A DNA stretch of 64,000 nt from Sinorhizobium sp. RAC02 (GTDB lineage Bacteria; Pseudomonadota; Alphaproteobacteria; Rhizobiales; Rhizobiaceae). The position numbers and the translations under genes were made by a program. The stretch lies in the NCBI RefSeq assembly GCF_001713395.1, contig NZ_CP016452.1, forward strand, positions 558,001 to 622,000, in the 5' to 3' direction. Below, piece by piece: positions 54,330 through 63,105 of the stretch (positions within the stretch are counted from its first letter, which is position 1; every line of letters begins with the position of its first letter). The notes under the pieces were generated by a model. The model had not been told where the DNA came from and searched no databases. It worked only from the letters and a program-made list of their open reading frames with translations.

Positions 54330-54362
54330 AAAAAAAGCCCGACGGTCTTGCGAGCGCCGGGC
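54330..54362 (-). terminator. Rho-independent terminator of the aspartase/liv operon
   Basis: On the - strand, GCCCGGCG pairs with CGTCGGGC (one mismatch) around a loop of about ten bases, followed by seven T. It lies about 50 bases after the aspartase stop and probably ends the liv-aspA transcript. Confidence 0.75.
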
Positions 54363-54411
54363 AGTTTGCAGGGGACTGGCAGCGCCCTGCGGGGATGGGA
54401 ATGGTACCGGT

Positions 54412-55869
54412 TCAGGAGGCCAGTCTGGAGGGGGCCGGCCGCACCAGCAGGTGCAGATCGGTGGTCTGTGCAATCAGGTCCTGCGGCAGGTCGACTTGCT
54501 GGGCAAGGATGTCCCGGATCGTCAGGCCGCTCGCCAGCACCTGCTTGGCGAGATCGGACGCGCGCTCGTAGCCGATCGCCGGCGCGAGCGCGGTGGCGAT
54601 CGCCGTGCTGGCCTCGAGATGCTTGCGACAGGTTTCGGGATTGGCCGTGATGCCGGCCACGCATCGAAGGCGCAACGTGTCGATCGCGTTCGTGAGCAGT
54701 TCGATGGAATGCAGCGCATTGTAAGCGATGACCGGCTCCATCACGTTGAGCTGCAATTGCCCTGCCTCGGAGGCGAGCGTGATCGTCAGGTCGTAACCGA
54801 TGATCTGGAAGGCCACCTGGTTCACCACTTCCGGCACCACCGGGTTGACCTTGCCGGGCATGATCGACGAACCGGGCTGCAAGGCAGGCAGGTTGATCTC
54901 GTTGAACCCGCCCCGCGGGCCGCTGGAAAGTAGACGCAGGTCGTTGCAGATCTTCGACAGTTTCGTAGCCGTTCTCTTCAGCATGCTGGAGAAGAGGACG
55001 AAGGCACCCGTATCCCAGCACGCCTCGATCAGGTTGCTGGCGGCAACGACCGGCAGGCCCGTGACCTTGCGAAGTTCGTCGACGGCCGCCGCCTGGTAGT
55101 CCGCGCTGGTGTTGATCCCGGTCCCGATCGCGGTTCCACCGAGATTGACCTCCCGGAACAGCGAGACGATTTCCTGCAACCGCACCACGTCTTCGCGCAG
55201 GGTGATGGCGAAGGCGCCGAACTCCTGTCCCAGCGTCATGGGCACCGCGTCCTGCAACTGCGTGCGGCCGAGCTTGAGGATGTCGGCGAAACTGGCCGCC
55301 TTCGCCTCGAATTCCGCCGCGAGAAGCGCCAGCGCCTGGCCAAGCTGTTCGTGAGCGAACATGATGGCGAGGCGAATGGCGGTCGGGTAGACGTCGTTGG
55401 TCGACTGGGCGAGGTTTACATCGTCGTTGGGGTGCAGCGCCGCATAGGCGCCGCGCGGCAGGCCGAGGATCTCCAGGCCGCGATTGGCGATGACCTCGTT
55501 GATGTTCATGTTCGTCGAGGTGCCGGCCCCGCCCTGGAAGACATCGAGGGGAAAGGCGTCGTGATGCCGACCGGCGATGATCTCCTCGCAGACCTGCCGG
55601 ATCACTTCACCCTTTGCCGGGTCGAGATCGCCGAGCCGAACGTTCGCCCGGGCGGCGGCCAATTTTACGTAGGCAAGCGACCGGATAAAATAGGGAAAGT
55701 GGTTTATCCGGATGCCTGAAATAGGAAAGTTGGCGATGCCTCGGGCGGTTTGCGGCCCGTAGTAGGCATCCGCCGGTATCGCCACCGGACCGAGCGGGTC
55801 CATTTCAATGCGCTCTGGCTGCGTCGTCGCTGTCAAGGGAAGATCCCATCTGGAAAGAATGAAAGACAT
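54412..55869 (-). CDS. aspA: Aspartate ammonia-lyase (aspartase)
   Basis: A 485-residue member of the fumarase/aspartase superfamily. The active-site loop signature GSSIMPGKVNP (Ser about residue 336) and the substrate motifs GGAGTSTNMNINEV (about 112-125) and QSTNDVYPTA are all present; the family length is about 470. It converts L-aspartate to fumarate and ammonia in the cytoplasm as a tetramer. Distinction from class II fumarase rests on STNMN plus neighbouring residues and on context. It is the last gene of the liv operon, 39 bases after livF, which suggests that aspartate, or a compound yielding it, is what the transporter provides. Confidence 0.88.
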   Translation of the reverse strand: MSFILSRWDLPLTATTQPERIEMDPLGPVAIPADAYYGPQTARGIANFPISGIRINHFPYFIRSLAYVKLAAARANVRLGDLDPAKGEVIRQVCEEIIAGRHHDAFPLDVFQGGAGTSTNMNINEVIANRGLEILGLPRGAYAALHPNDDVNLAQSTNDVYPTAIRLAIMFAHEQLGQALALLAAEFEAKAASFADILKLGRTQLQDAVPMTLGQEFGAFAITLREDVVRLQEIVSLFREVNLGGTAIGTGINTSADYQAAAVDELRKVTGLPVVAASNLIEACWDTGAFVLFSSMLKRTATKLSKICNDLRLLSSGPRGGFNEINLPALQPGSSIMPGKVNPVVPEVVNQVAFQIIGYDLTITLASEAGQLQLNVMEPVIAYNALHSIELLTNAIDTLRLRCVAGITANPETCRKHLEASTAIATALAPAIGYERASDLAKQVLASGLTIRDILAQQVDLPQDLIAQTTDLHLLVRPAPSRLAS

Positions 55870-55908
55870 GCCGCGCGGCCCGCGTTTCGCGGGCCGCCTG
55901 CTGGATGG

Positions 55909-56610
55909 CTAGAGGTAGAGATGGCGGATCGTGTCGTCCTTCAGCAGGTCGCTGCTTTGTCCGCTGAGGACGATCTGTCCGCGGATCAGAAGATAGCCGC
56001 GCTCGGCGATCGAGAGGGCCGTCTCGGCGTTCTGCTCGATCAGCAGCACGGCCTTGCCCCCGTTGCGGATGCGGGCAACGATCTGGAAGTATTCGTCGAT
56101 CAGCTTGGGTGACAGGCCGAGCGAGGGTTCGTCCATCACCACGAGCGCCGGATCCCCGATCAGCGCGCGCGCAAGCGCCACCATAGCCTGCTCGCCGCCG
56201 GACATGGTGCCGGCCTTCTGGCCCAGCCGCTCGCGGATGCGTGGGAAGAGATCGGCCATGTGGTCGATCTGTGCCCTGAAATCGAGCGCGGGATTGCGGG
56301 CGGCGTCGAAGGCGAGCCGCAGGTTCTCGCGCACGGTCAGCGTTGGGAAAAGGCGTCGGCCTTCCGGCACGAAGCCGGCGCCGAGGCTCGCAAGCCGCTC
56401 CGTCCCGCTCTCCTTCACGTCCTTGCCGGCAATGCGGATGCTGCCCGCATCGCTGCGCAACAGGCCGCAGATGGCGTTGAACGTGGTGCTCTTGCCCGCA
56501 CCGTTGGGGCCAAGCAGGCAGACCATTTCGCCCGGGCCGACAGTGAGGGACACGTCGCGCAGCATCGGCACGGGGCCGTAGCTGGTGCTTACGGAATTCA
56601 TCTCAAGCAT
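55909..56610 (-). CDS. livF: Branched-chain-type ABC transporter ATP-binding protein LivF
   Basis: A 233-residue ATPase from ATG 56610, which overlaps the livG stop by 8 bases. Walker A GPNGAGKST, Q-loop VPEGRRLFPTLTV (the LivF hallmark), signature MSGGEQAMVALARAL, Walker B LVVMDEPSLGL, H-loop LIEQNAETAL. Second ATPase of the HAAT-type importer. Confidence 0.94.
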   Translation of the reverse strand: MLEMNSVSTSYGPVPMLRDVSLTVGPGEMVCLLGPNGAGKSTTFNAICGLLRSDAGSIRIAGKDVKESGTERLASLGAGFVPEGRRLFPTLTVRENLRLAFDAARNPALDFRAQIDHMADLFPRIRERLGQKAGTMSGGEQAMVALARALIGDPALVVMDEPSLGLSPKLIDEYFQIVARIRNGGKAVLLIEQNAETALSIAERGYLLIRGQIVLSGQSSDLLKDDTIRHLYL

Positions 56611-57394
56611 GGGTGGCGGCCTTTTGTCCAAGATAGGCTTCCTGTACGCGCGGCATGAGCCGCACCTCGCTGAAATCGCCGTCGGCGATCTTGCGTCCGT
56701 AGTCGATCACGGCGACCCGGTCCGGCAGGGTGGCGACCAGCCGCATGTCGTGCTCGATGATCAGGAACGACAGGCCCGGCCGCTCGGCCATCACTCGGCG
56801 CACGTCCGCGATCAGCGCATCGGTGTCGCGGTCGTCCATGCCGGAGGAGGGCTCGTCGAGCATGATGACCTTCGGTTCGGAGGCGAGTGCGCGGGCGATT
56901 TCCAGCCGCCGCCGGTCGGCCTGCGGCAGGGCGCCGGCCAGGGTGTGGCGCTTGGAGTAGAGATGCGGGGCGATGGAGCGGATCAGCTCGCCCGCCCGCC
57001 CGGCGGCGGCCTCCAGTTCCGCACGCGCCTTGCCGGGAAGCAGCAGGGCCTGCAGCACCCCGGCGCTGGTGCGCGTATGCATGCCGATCAGCACGTTGTC
57101 GAGCAGCGTCAAGTCGTTGAAGAGCCGGCTCGACTGGAAGGTGCGGGCGATCCCCGCCGCCGCGATGCGGTGGGCGGGCCAGCCAGTTATGTTCTGCCCG
57201 TCCAGTGTCACGTTGCCCTGGGTCGGGCGGTAGATGCCCGAGATCAGGTTGAGCAGCGTAGACTTGCCGGCGCCGTTCGGGCCGATCATGCAGACGATTT
57301 CGGATGCGTTGAGTGTGAGGTCGACCTCCGCGACCGCGACGAGGCCGCCGAAACGGATCGACAGGTCGCGAACCTCCAGAAGCGGTCTTTTCAT
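56603..57394 (-). CDS. livG: Branched-chain-type ABC transporter ATP-binding protein LivG
   Basis: A 263-residue ATPase. Walker A GPNGAGKST, FQSSRLFNDLTLLDN, Walker B VIMLDEPSSGMD and H-loop IIEHDMRLV are typical of LivG. The ABC signature is unusual: where relatives have LSYGxQRRLEIARAL, this protein has LAGALPQADRRRLEIARAL, so the Ser-Gly pair that contacts ATP is replaced. The rest of the helix is normal. If correct, one of the two ATP sites of the LivG/LivF dimer is degenerate. Confidence 0.93.
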   Translation of the reverse strand: MKRPLLEVRDLSIRFGGLVAVAEVDLTLNASEIVCMIGPNGAGKSTLLNLISGIYRPTQGNVTLDGQNITGWPAHRIAAAGIARTFQSSRLFNDLTLLDNVLIGMHTRTSAGVLQALLLPGKARAELEAAAGRAGELIRSIAPHLYSKRHTLAGALPQADRRRLEIARALASEPKVIMLDEPSSGMDDRDTDALIADVRRVMAERPGLSFLIIEHDMRLVATLPDRVAVIDYGRKIADGDFSEVRLMPRVQEAYLGQKAATHA

Positions 57395-58581
57395 TGATGG
57401 GCTCCGTAGTTGCGCGCGCGCTGTGGGAAGAGACCCTGCGGGCGCAAGATGAGGAAGAGGATGACGATGATACCGACGAAGAGTAGCCGGTAATCCGAGA
57501 AGATGCGCAGCTTCTCCGGCAGGATCGTCAGGAGGAAGGCGCCGATGATGACGCCGAGCGTGTTGTCCATGCCGCCGACGATCACCATCGTCATGATCGT
57601 CACCGAGACGAGGAAGGTGAAGTTGTCGGGCGAAATGTAGCTAACATAGAAGGCGTAGATCGTGCCGGCGAAGGCGGCGAGGAACGCATCGACGCCGAAG
57701 GCCAGCATCTTGTAGCGCACGATGTCGATGCCCTGGCAGCGTGCTGCCAGCGGATCGGCGCGCAGCGCATTCCAGGCAAGGCCGACGCGGCTGTCGTGCA
57801 GGCGTTTGGCGGCGATGATCGACACGCCCACCAGTGCTGCCGAGAGATAATAGAAGTTGGCCTGGCTCGGCAGGCGCAAGCCCAGGATCTCGATGGGCCG
57901 GGCGAAGGAATGACCAAACAGGGTCGGCGCCGGGATGCCGACGAGGCCGTTGGCACCGCCCGTCCAGCTGAAGTTGTTCAGCAACTGATGCACGACGATG
58001 GCGAAGGCGATTGTGACGAGTGCCAGATAGCTGTCCTTGGTGCGCATCGAGGGAAAGCCGAGCAGAAAGCCGAACAGGGTGGCGACCACGGCGGAGGCGG
58101 GCAGGGTCCACCAGAAGGAGATACCGAAGTGGATCGCCAATAGTGCCGAGGTATAGGCGCCGATCCCATAGGAGGCGCCGGTGGCGAAGTTGGGGATGTT
58201 GGCGCTGCCGAGCTGGAAGTTCAGCGCCAGCGCGAGGACGGCGTAGAGCTGCGCCACGATGAGCAGATGCAGCACATAGCTGCTGCCTTGCATGAAGAAG
58301 GGATAGGCAAGGACGAGCAGCGCACCGAGCGCGATGGCAAGGTGGCGCTGTTCGCGGAATGCGGCCACGATGCGCTCCTCCACCTGCGGGCGCAGCTGTA
58401 GGAGTGCAAAGATCGCGCCCATCAGCGCCAGCAGCAAAACGGTGACCGCCGTCATTTCCGTGAGCAGGAAAGCGCCCAGCAGCGCGGCGCCGCCGATTTC
58501 GACCGCCGTGACGATCGCAGCATTCGTTGCGGCTGCCGGGCGGACCGCCAGAACCTCGTTGTCAATTTCGGTTTGCGACAT
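57391..58581 (-). CDS. livM: Branched-chain-type ABC transporter permease LivM
   Basis: A 396-residue permease with an N-terminal extension of about 85 residues containing extra hydrophobic segments, then the LivM core: LNFQLGSANIPNFATGASYGIGAYTSALL and the coupling segment AARCQGIDIVRYKMLAFGVDAFLAAFAG, ending ILRPQGLFPQRARN. It overlaps the livG start by 4 bases and follows livH by 3. Confidence 0.93.
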   Translation of the reverse strand: MSQTEIDNEVLAVRPAAATNAAIVTAVEIGGAALLGAFLLTEMTAVTVLLLALMGAIFALLQLRPQVEERIVAAFREQRHLAIALGALLVLAYPFFMQGSSYVLHLLIVAQLYAVLALALNFQLGSANIPNFATGASYGIGAYTSALLAIHFGISFWWTLPASAVVATLFGFLLGFPSMRTKDSYLALVTIAFAIVVHQLLNNFSWTGGANGLVGIPAPTLFGHSFARPIEILGLRLPSQANFYYLSAALVGVSIIAAKRLHDSRVGLAWNALRADPLAARCQGIDIVRYKMLAFGVDAFLAAFAGTIYAFYVSYISPDNFTFLVSVTIMTMVIVGGMDNTLGVIIGAFLLTILPEKLRIFSDYRLLFVGIIVILFLILRPQGLFPQRARNYGAHQ

Positions 58582-58584
58582 GGA

Positions 58585-59502
58585 TCAGACTTTCTCGAAG
58601 ACGGGTTTGCCCAACAAACCGGAGGGTTTGAGCACGAGGACGAGGATGGTCAGCACGAACATGAAGACGAGCCGGTAGGACGCCCCGTCGGGCACGAGGA
58701 TCTGTACGAGCACGTCCACGCCCGCAATCAGCAGGCTGCCCAAGATGGCGCCCTGCATCGAGCCCAGGCCGCCGATGACCGCCGCGGAAAAGCCGATCAG
58801 GCCGAGCTGGACGCCGAAGTCGAAGCGCACCACGCCGGCATGGCTGACAAAGAACACGGCGCCGATGGCCCCCACCGCTGAGGCGATGAAGAAGGTGATG
58901 GCGAAGATCCGGTTCGGCCGGATGGCCATCAGCCGGGCAATGTTGCGGTCCTCGGCGACAGCGCGGATCCGCGTGCCCACCGAAGTGTGGGTGAGAAGGG
59001 CGAAGAGCGCGACGACCATGGCGATGCTGACGGCGATCACGATCAGACTGAAGGTCGGAAGCACGAAATCGCCGATGGTGAACGAGCCCGACGCGATTGC
59101 CGGGAAGGGCTTGGGGTTCGATCCCTGCGGATAGAAGGTGCGGATCATTTCGCGAATGACGGTGCCGAGCGCGACGGTCGCCACCAGCGCCATCATGGCC
59201 GGAGCATTGCGGAAGCGCCGGATCACCAGCCAATCCAGCAACACGCCCAAGAGGCCGATCGCCACCATCGAAACGAGGATCGCCAGCACGAGTGCTGCCG
59301 GCGCGCCCATCGGCGCTGCGATCGTCGCCACCGTTTGCACGGCAAGGAGCGCCACGAACGGCGCCACCATGGCGACGTCGCCGTGGGAGAAATGAATGAC
59401 GTCCAGAACGCCGAAGAGCAGGCTGAAGCCGAGCGCAAGTAGGGTGTATATGCTGGCGAGCACCAGCCAGTTGAGCAAATGCTGCGCAACCAGAGCGTCC
59501 AT
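58585..59502 (-). CDS. livH: Branched-chain-type ABC transporter permease LivH
   Basis: A 305-residue permease from ATG 59502 (GGGAG 7 bases upstream). Core motifs ALGFSLLFGVLDVIHFSHGDVAM (about 20-45) and RAVAEDRNIARLMAIRPNRIFAITF (coupling helix) and KPSGLLGKPVFEKV at the end are those of LivH. First gene of the minus-strand operon livHMGF-aspA; divergent from the binding-protein gene. Confidence 0.94.
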   Translation of the reverse strand: MDALVAQHLLNWLVLASIYTLLALGFSLLFGVLDVIHFSHGDVAMVAPFVALLAVQTVATIAAPMGAPAALVLAILVSMVAIGLLGVLLDWLVIRRFRNAPAMMALVATVALGTVIREMIRTFYPQGSNPKPFPAIASGSFTIGDFVLPTFSLIVIAVSIAMVVALFALLTHTSVGTRIRAVAEDRNIARLMAIRPNRIFAITFFIASAVGAIGAVFFVSHAGVVRFDFGVQLGLIGFSAAVIGGLGSMQGAILGSLLIAGVDVLVQILVPDGASYRLVFMFVLTILVLVLKPSGLLGKPVFEKV

Positions 59503-59767
59503 TGAAGTTCTCCCTCATTTTTGGGCAACGGCCTTTCGAGCCTTCCTCGAGACCCGGTGCCGTGCCGGGGGGATTATTGGCGTCATCCCGGCTGGTGCAA
59601 GGGAAAGCTCGTCCCCGCTGGGAAGGGTTTTCTGATCCAGGCCATCAGAAATTACGACTTTCTGACGGAGCCCTCATCCCGCAGCTTTCAGACATGGCCG
59701 AGGCAACCACGACGTCGGGACATGCTCCCGGACCGCCCGGCCGAAATAGCAACAAGAGGGTGAACGA

Positions 59768-60901
59768 ATGAACGAACTCACTTTGCGCCGGCGCACGCTC
59801 GTGACCGGCTTGATGCTGTCCGCAGCCCTGTTCGCGATACCGGCGGCGGCGCAGGACAAGCCCCATATCAAGCTGGGCTTCATCGGCCCCGTCAGCGGGG
59901 GCAACGCGCAGCAAGGGCTGGGCGCGCGCAACGGCTTCCTGCTGGCGATCGAACAGGCGAACGCCGCGGGCTACCCCTACGACGTGGAGGCGGTGATGCT
60001 CGACGACGCCTCCGATCCGCAGACCGGCGTTGCGGCGGCGCTCAAGCTCGTCAACGATCCCGAGGTCGTCGCGGCGACCGGCCACTGGAACAGCCCCGTG
60101 GCGCTCGCGACCATGCCGGTCTTCAACCGCTTCCAGGTGCCGATGATCGTCTGGGGCGCGATCAGCCCGAAGATCACCGAGCAGAACCTGCCGGAAATCA
60201 CCCGCGTCACACCGACGCTCGTGACGGAGAACAAGCCGCTGGCGGAATGGGTGGCGAAGACGCTCGGCGCCAAGAAGATCGCCATCATCGCCGACACCAG
60301 CGACTATGGCACCGCCAACACGGCCGCCTTCGAGACGTTCTTCACCGAGGCGGGCGGCGAGATCATCGGCAAGGACCTCTTCCCAGTCGGTACCGTCGAT
60401 TTCCGCACCACGCTCACCAAGCTGCGCGAGGCGGCGCCGGATGCGGTCTATTTCGGCGGCGTCATCGCGGAAGCCGGCATCCTGCGCAAGCAGATGGTGG
60501 AGATCGGGCTGAAGGTTCCGATGATCGGCATTTCCGGCTTCTACGATCCGGAATTCGTGACGCTCGCGGGTGCCGCTGCCGAAGGCACCATGGTTAGCTA
60601 CCCGGCTGCCCAGTCCAATGCGAAGCTGGAGAAGATGACCGCCGACTACAAGGCGCGCGCCTTCGCCGAGGAAACCAGCCCCTATACGAAATACGCCTTC
60701 GATTCGGCGAACATCCTGCTCGCCGCCATCAAGGAAACCGGCATCGAGGACAAGGAAGCGCTGGCCAAGGCCATCCGCGCGATCAAGTACGACGGCGTGC
60801 TCGGCGAGACGACGTTCGACGCCAACGGCCAGACCCAGATCCCGGTCGCAATCGAGATCAAGGAAGTGCGCAACGGCGTTTGGGAAACCCGCGCCGAGTA
60901 A
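59768..60901 (+). CDS. livK: Liv-type periplasmic binding protein
   Basis: A 377-residue protein from ATG 59768 with GAGGGTGA 6 bases upstream. Signal peptide residues 1-30 (RRRTLVTGLMLSAALFAIPAAAQ, with an arginine-rich n-region). The mature part has GFIGPVSGGNAQQGLGARNGFLLAIEQAN and GHWNSPVALATMPVFNRFQVPMIVWGAISP, the Leu/Ile/Val-binding-protein type I fold. It delivers its ligand to LivHMGF encoded divergently 265 bases away, and it is the first gene of the + strand operon with the flavin monooxygenase. Ligand probably the pathway substrate, not leucine. Confidence 0.93.
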   Translation: MNELTLRRRTLVTGLMLSAALFAIPAAAQDKPHIKLGFIGPVSGGNAQQGLGARNGFLLAIEQANAAGYPYDVEAVMLDDASDPQTGVAAALKLVNDPEVVAATGHWNSPVALATMPVFNRFQVPMIVWGAISPKITEQNLPEITRVTPTLVTENKPLAEWVAKTLGAKKIAIIADTSDYGTANTAAFETFFTEAGGEIIGKDLFPVGTVDFRTTLTKLREAAPDAVYFGGVIAEAGILRKQMVEIGLKVPMIGISGFYDPEFVTLAGAAAEGTMVSYPAAQSNAKLEKMTADYKARAFAEETSPYTKYAFDSANILLAAIKETGIEDKEALAKAIRAIKYDGVLGETTFDANGQTQIPVAIEIKEVRNGVWETRAE

Positions 60902-60910
60902 CGGAACCCT

Positions 60911-60937
60911 CCGGTGCCGGAGACGATCCGGCATCGG
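60911..60937 (+). other. Intercistronic hairpin after the binding-protein gene
   Basis: CCGGTGCCGG and CCGGCATCGG pair over ten positions (one G-T) around a seven-base loop 10 bases after the stop; no T run follows. Likely a 3' stabiliser for the binding-protein mRNA. Confidence 0.55.
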
Positions 60938-60952
60938 AAAAACTGCTGCATG

Positions 60953-60983
60953 GGTACGGAAACCCATATTTTCGGTCCGTACC
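60953..60983. promoter_or_regulatory. Second inverted repeat upstream of the monooxygenase gene
   Basis: GGTACGGA and TCCGTACC form a perfect eight-base inverted repeat around 15 bases, 80 bases before the monooxygenase start. It could be an attenuating stem or a regulator site; nothing distinguishes these. Confidence 0.4.
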
Positions 60984-61064
60984 GCGGCTTGCTAACACCA
61001 GACCGGGGCCCCGAGCCGCTCGGCGGCAAAGCCCGAATTTCCAAGAAAACCAAGAGGATCCCCG

Positions 61065-62585
61065 ATGATCAGGACAGGTCAACAATACAAAGACTCCATC
61101 CGCGACGGTCGGCGCGTATGGATAAACGGAGAGCGCGTCAGCGATGTCACGACCCATCCGCAGTTCCAGCCGATCGTGGATATCCGGGCTCGCATTTTCG
61201 ACATGCAGCATGAGGAAGCCCATCGCGACATTATGACCGTCGTGCAGGACGGCGAGCGCAACGCATTGGGCAGCGCGCTGCCCTACACGCAGGATGACTG
61301 GTGGTCCAAGCGCCGCGCGACCGACCATTTGCTGAACGATGTGGGTGGCGTCGTCACCCGCGTCGGCGACGAGACCGTCGGTGAAATGTGGTCCCTCTTC
61401 GACGGGCAGGACGTCCTCAACGAGGTCGACCCGCAGTTCTCCAAGAACATCGAAACGCACATTCACCGGGTGCTGAAGGAAGATCCCTTCCACGTCTCCG
61501 CCAACACCGACCCGAAGGGCGACCGCTCGAAGGCGCCGCAAGACCAGGACCCCGACATGCTGCTGCATGTCGTGAAGGAGACCGATGCCGGCATCGTGGT
61601 GCGGGGCGCGAAATACGAGACTGCCGCCGCCTATGCCAACCAGGCCTTCACCAAGCCGACCATCGCTAACTGGGGCAACAATGCGCTGAGCGACTACGCT
61701 GTCGGATTCATCTGCGACCTGGGCAGTCCGAACCTGCGCTTCATCTGCCGCACCGGCTTTGCCGGTCGCGCGCCGAAGAAGGATTATCCGCTGGCCAACG
61801 GCTTCGACGAGGTAGACACGATCGTGATCTTCGACGACGTGCTGATCCCGTGGGAAAACGTTCTTTTCTATCGTCATACCAAGGCCGCATCCTTCATCCG
61901 CGCGACTTTGCACCGCTATTCCGCCTTCGCCTTCGTCCAGCGCAACCTCAAGGTTGCCGACATGATGATCGGCGCGGCGCTGTTCAACGCGCGCCAGACG
62001 GGCCTCGACAAGCAGCAGGCGGTGCAGGAGAAGCTCGCCCAGCTCGCCGTCTACCGTGAAGGCATCAATGCGCATCTGACCGCGGCGATTGCGCTCGGCG
62101 AGCGTTCGCCCGCCGGGCTGATGATGCCGAACCAGTCGTTGCTCTATACGGGCCGCGTCCTCGCCTGCTCGCAGCTTCACGAGATGATGCACATCGCCCG
62201 CGAACTGTGCGGCGGCCAGATCTGCGTGACGCCGGATGCCGCGTCCTTCGAGAACCCGGAAACCAAGCCGTGGCTCGACAAGTACTACAGCATCAACGAC
62301 GAATGGGTCGCCGACGACCGCCGCAAGCTGCTGGCCTTTGCCCGCGACCTGCTGAACTCGGACTATGCCGGCCACCGGCTGACCTTCCAGCTCTTCGCCC
62401 AGTCCCCGCCGTTCGCGCATCTCGCTGCCGTCTACCGCAACTTCGACTGGGACGGCCCGCTCGCCTTCGTCAAGGAAGCCGCCGGCCTGTCGGACCGCGT
62501 GATGGCCGGGCGCACGCTGACGCCCGGAGACAACGCCATCTCGAGCTGGTTTGCCGCGGACACCAAGCGCGCCGCAGCGGAATGA
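61065..62585 (+). CDS. HpaB-family FADH2-dependent monooxygenase (4-hydroxyphenylacetate 3-hydroxylase type)
   Basis: A 506-residue protein from ATG 61065 (AGAGGA 6 bases upstream), the family's usual length. Typical features: MIRTGQQYKDSIRDGRRVWINGERV at the start, FDEVDTIVIFDDVLIPWENVLFYR in the middle, and LHEMMHIARELCGGQICVTPDA near the end. Relatives use reduced FAD from a separate reductase to hydroxylate phenols or N-heterocycles (pyrrole-2-carboxylate, for example). No HpaC-type reductase is visible here. With RidA, DUF1028 and M20 genes downstream, a nitrogen-containing ring or imino compound is a likelier substrate than 4-hydroxyphenylacetate. Confidence 0.88.
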   Translation: MIRTGQQYKDSIRDGRRVWINGERVSDVTTHPQFQPIVDIRARIFDMQHEEAHRDIMTVVQDGERNALGSALPYTQDDWWSKRRATDHLLNDVGGVVTRVGDETVGEMWSLFDGQDVLNEVDPQFSKNIETHIHRVLKEDPFHVSANTDPKGDRSKAPQDQDPDMLLHVVKETDAGIVVRGAKYETAAAYANQAFTKPTIANWGNNALSDYAVGFICDLGSPNLRFICRTGFAGRAPKKDYPLANGFDEVDTIVIFDDVLIPWENVLFYRHTKAASFIRATLHRYSAFAFVQRNLKVADMMIGAALFNARQTGLDKQQAVQEKLAQLAVYREGINAHLTAAIALGERSPAGLMMPNQSLLYTGRVLACSQLHEMMHIARELCGGQICVTPDAASFENPETKPWLDKYYSINDEWVADDRRKLLAFARDLLNSDYAGHRLTFQLFAQSPPFAHLAAVYRNFDWDGPLAFVKEAAGLSDRVMAGRTLTPGDNAISSWFAADTKRAAAE

Positions 62586-62674
62586 TCGACCGGGGCGGCT
62601 CTCTCCGGGGCTGCCCCTTGCTTCCGAACCACCCAACGGCCGGGCCGACCGGCTCAAGCAATGGAATGAGAGAC

Positions 62675-63094
62675 ATGATTCACAAACGGCTCCGCCCCTT
62701 CAACACCAAGAAGACCTATCCCGAGCAGAACCTCGACAACGACCTCAGCCAGGGCGTCGTCGCCCGCGGCACCACGGTCTTCCTGCGCGGCCAGGTCAGC
62801 CAGGACCTCGACACCCGCGAGTGCCTGCATGTCGGCGATGCCGGCAAGCAGACCGCCAAGACGATGCAAAACATCAAGATGCTGCTAGAGGAGGCCGGCA
62901 GCGAGATGGCGCATATCTGCCGCATTGTCGTCTACCTGACCGACATCCGCTACCGCGAGGCCGTCTACCAGGAAATGGGCAAGTGGATGAAGGGTGTGCA
63001 TCCCTGCTCGACCGGCCTCGTCGTGCCGGCGCTCGCGCGGCCGGAATGGGTGGTCGAGATCGAAGTGACCGCCGTCATTCCCGACGCTGCCTGA
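62675..63094 (+). CDS. RidA/YjgF/UK114-family protein
   Basis: A 139-residue protein from ATG 62675. RidA hallmarks: GTTVFLRGQVSQDLDT, QTAKTMQNIKMLLEEAGSEMAHICRIVVYLTDIRYREAVYQEM and the end HPCSTGLVVPALARPEWVVEIEVTAVIP. RidA proteins hydrolyse reactive imines and enamines to carbonyls plus ammonia; the key Arg of the archetype is in the 'RP' segment, where this protein has ARPEWVVEIE. In this operon it would process the product of the monooxygenase. It lies 89 bases after that gene and 11 before DUF1028. Confidence 0.9.
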   Translation: MIHKRLRPFNTKKTYPEQNLDNDLSQGVVARGTTVFLRGQVSQDLDTRECLHVGDAGKQTAKTMQNIKMLLEEAGSEMAHICRIVVYLTDIRYREAVYQEMGKWMKGVHPCSTGLVVPALARPEWVVEIEVTAVIPDAA

Positions 63095-63105
63095 CGGAGG
63101 GCGCG

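Noticed and set aside
58562..59518. A 318-codon frame on the same strand as livH but in another frame
   Set aside because: livH has clear permease motifs, a ribosome site and correct spacing; the alternative is arginine/histidine-rich shadow sequence.
59645..60967. A 440-codon frame opposite the Liv binding-protein gene
   Set aside because: The + strand gene has signal peptide, ribosome site and family motifs; the opposite frame has none.
60858..62657. A 599-codon frame opposite the HpaB-type gene
   Set aside because: Long antisense frames are common in high-GC DNA; codon usage and motifs support only the + strand gene.
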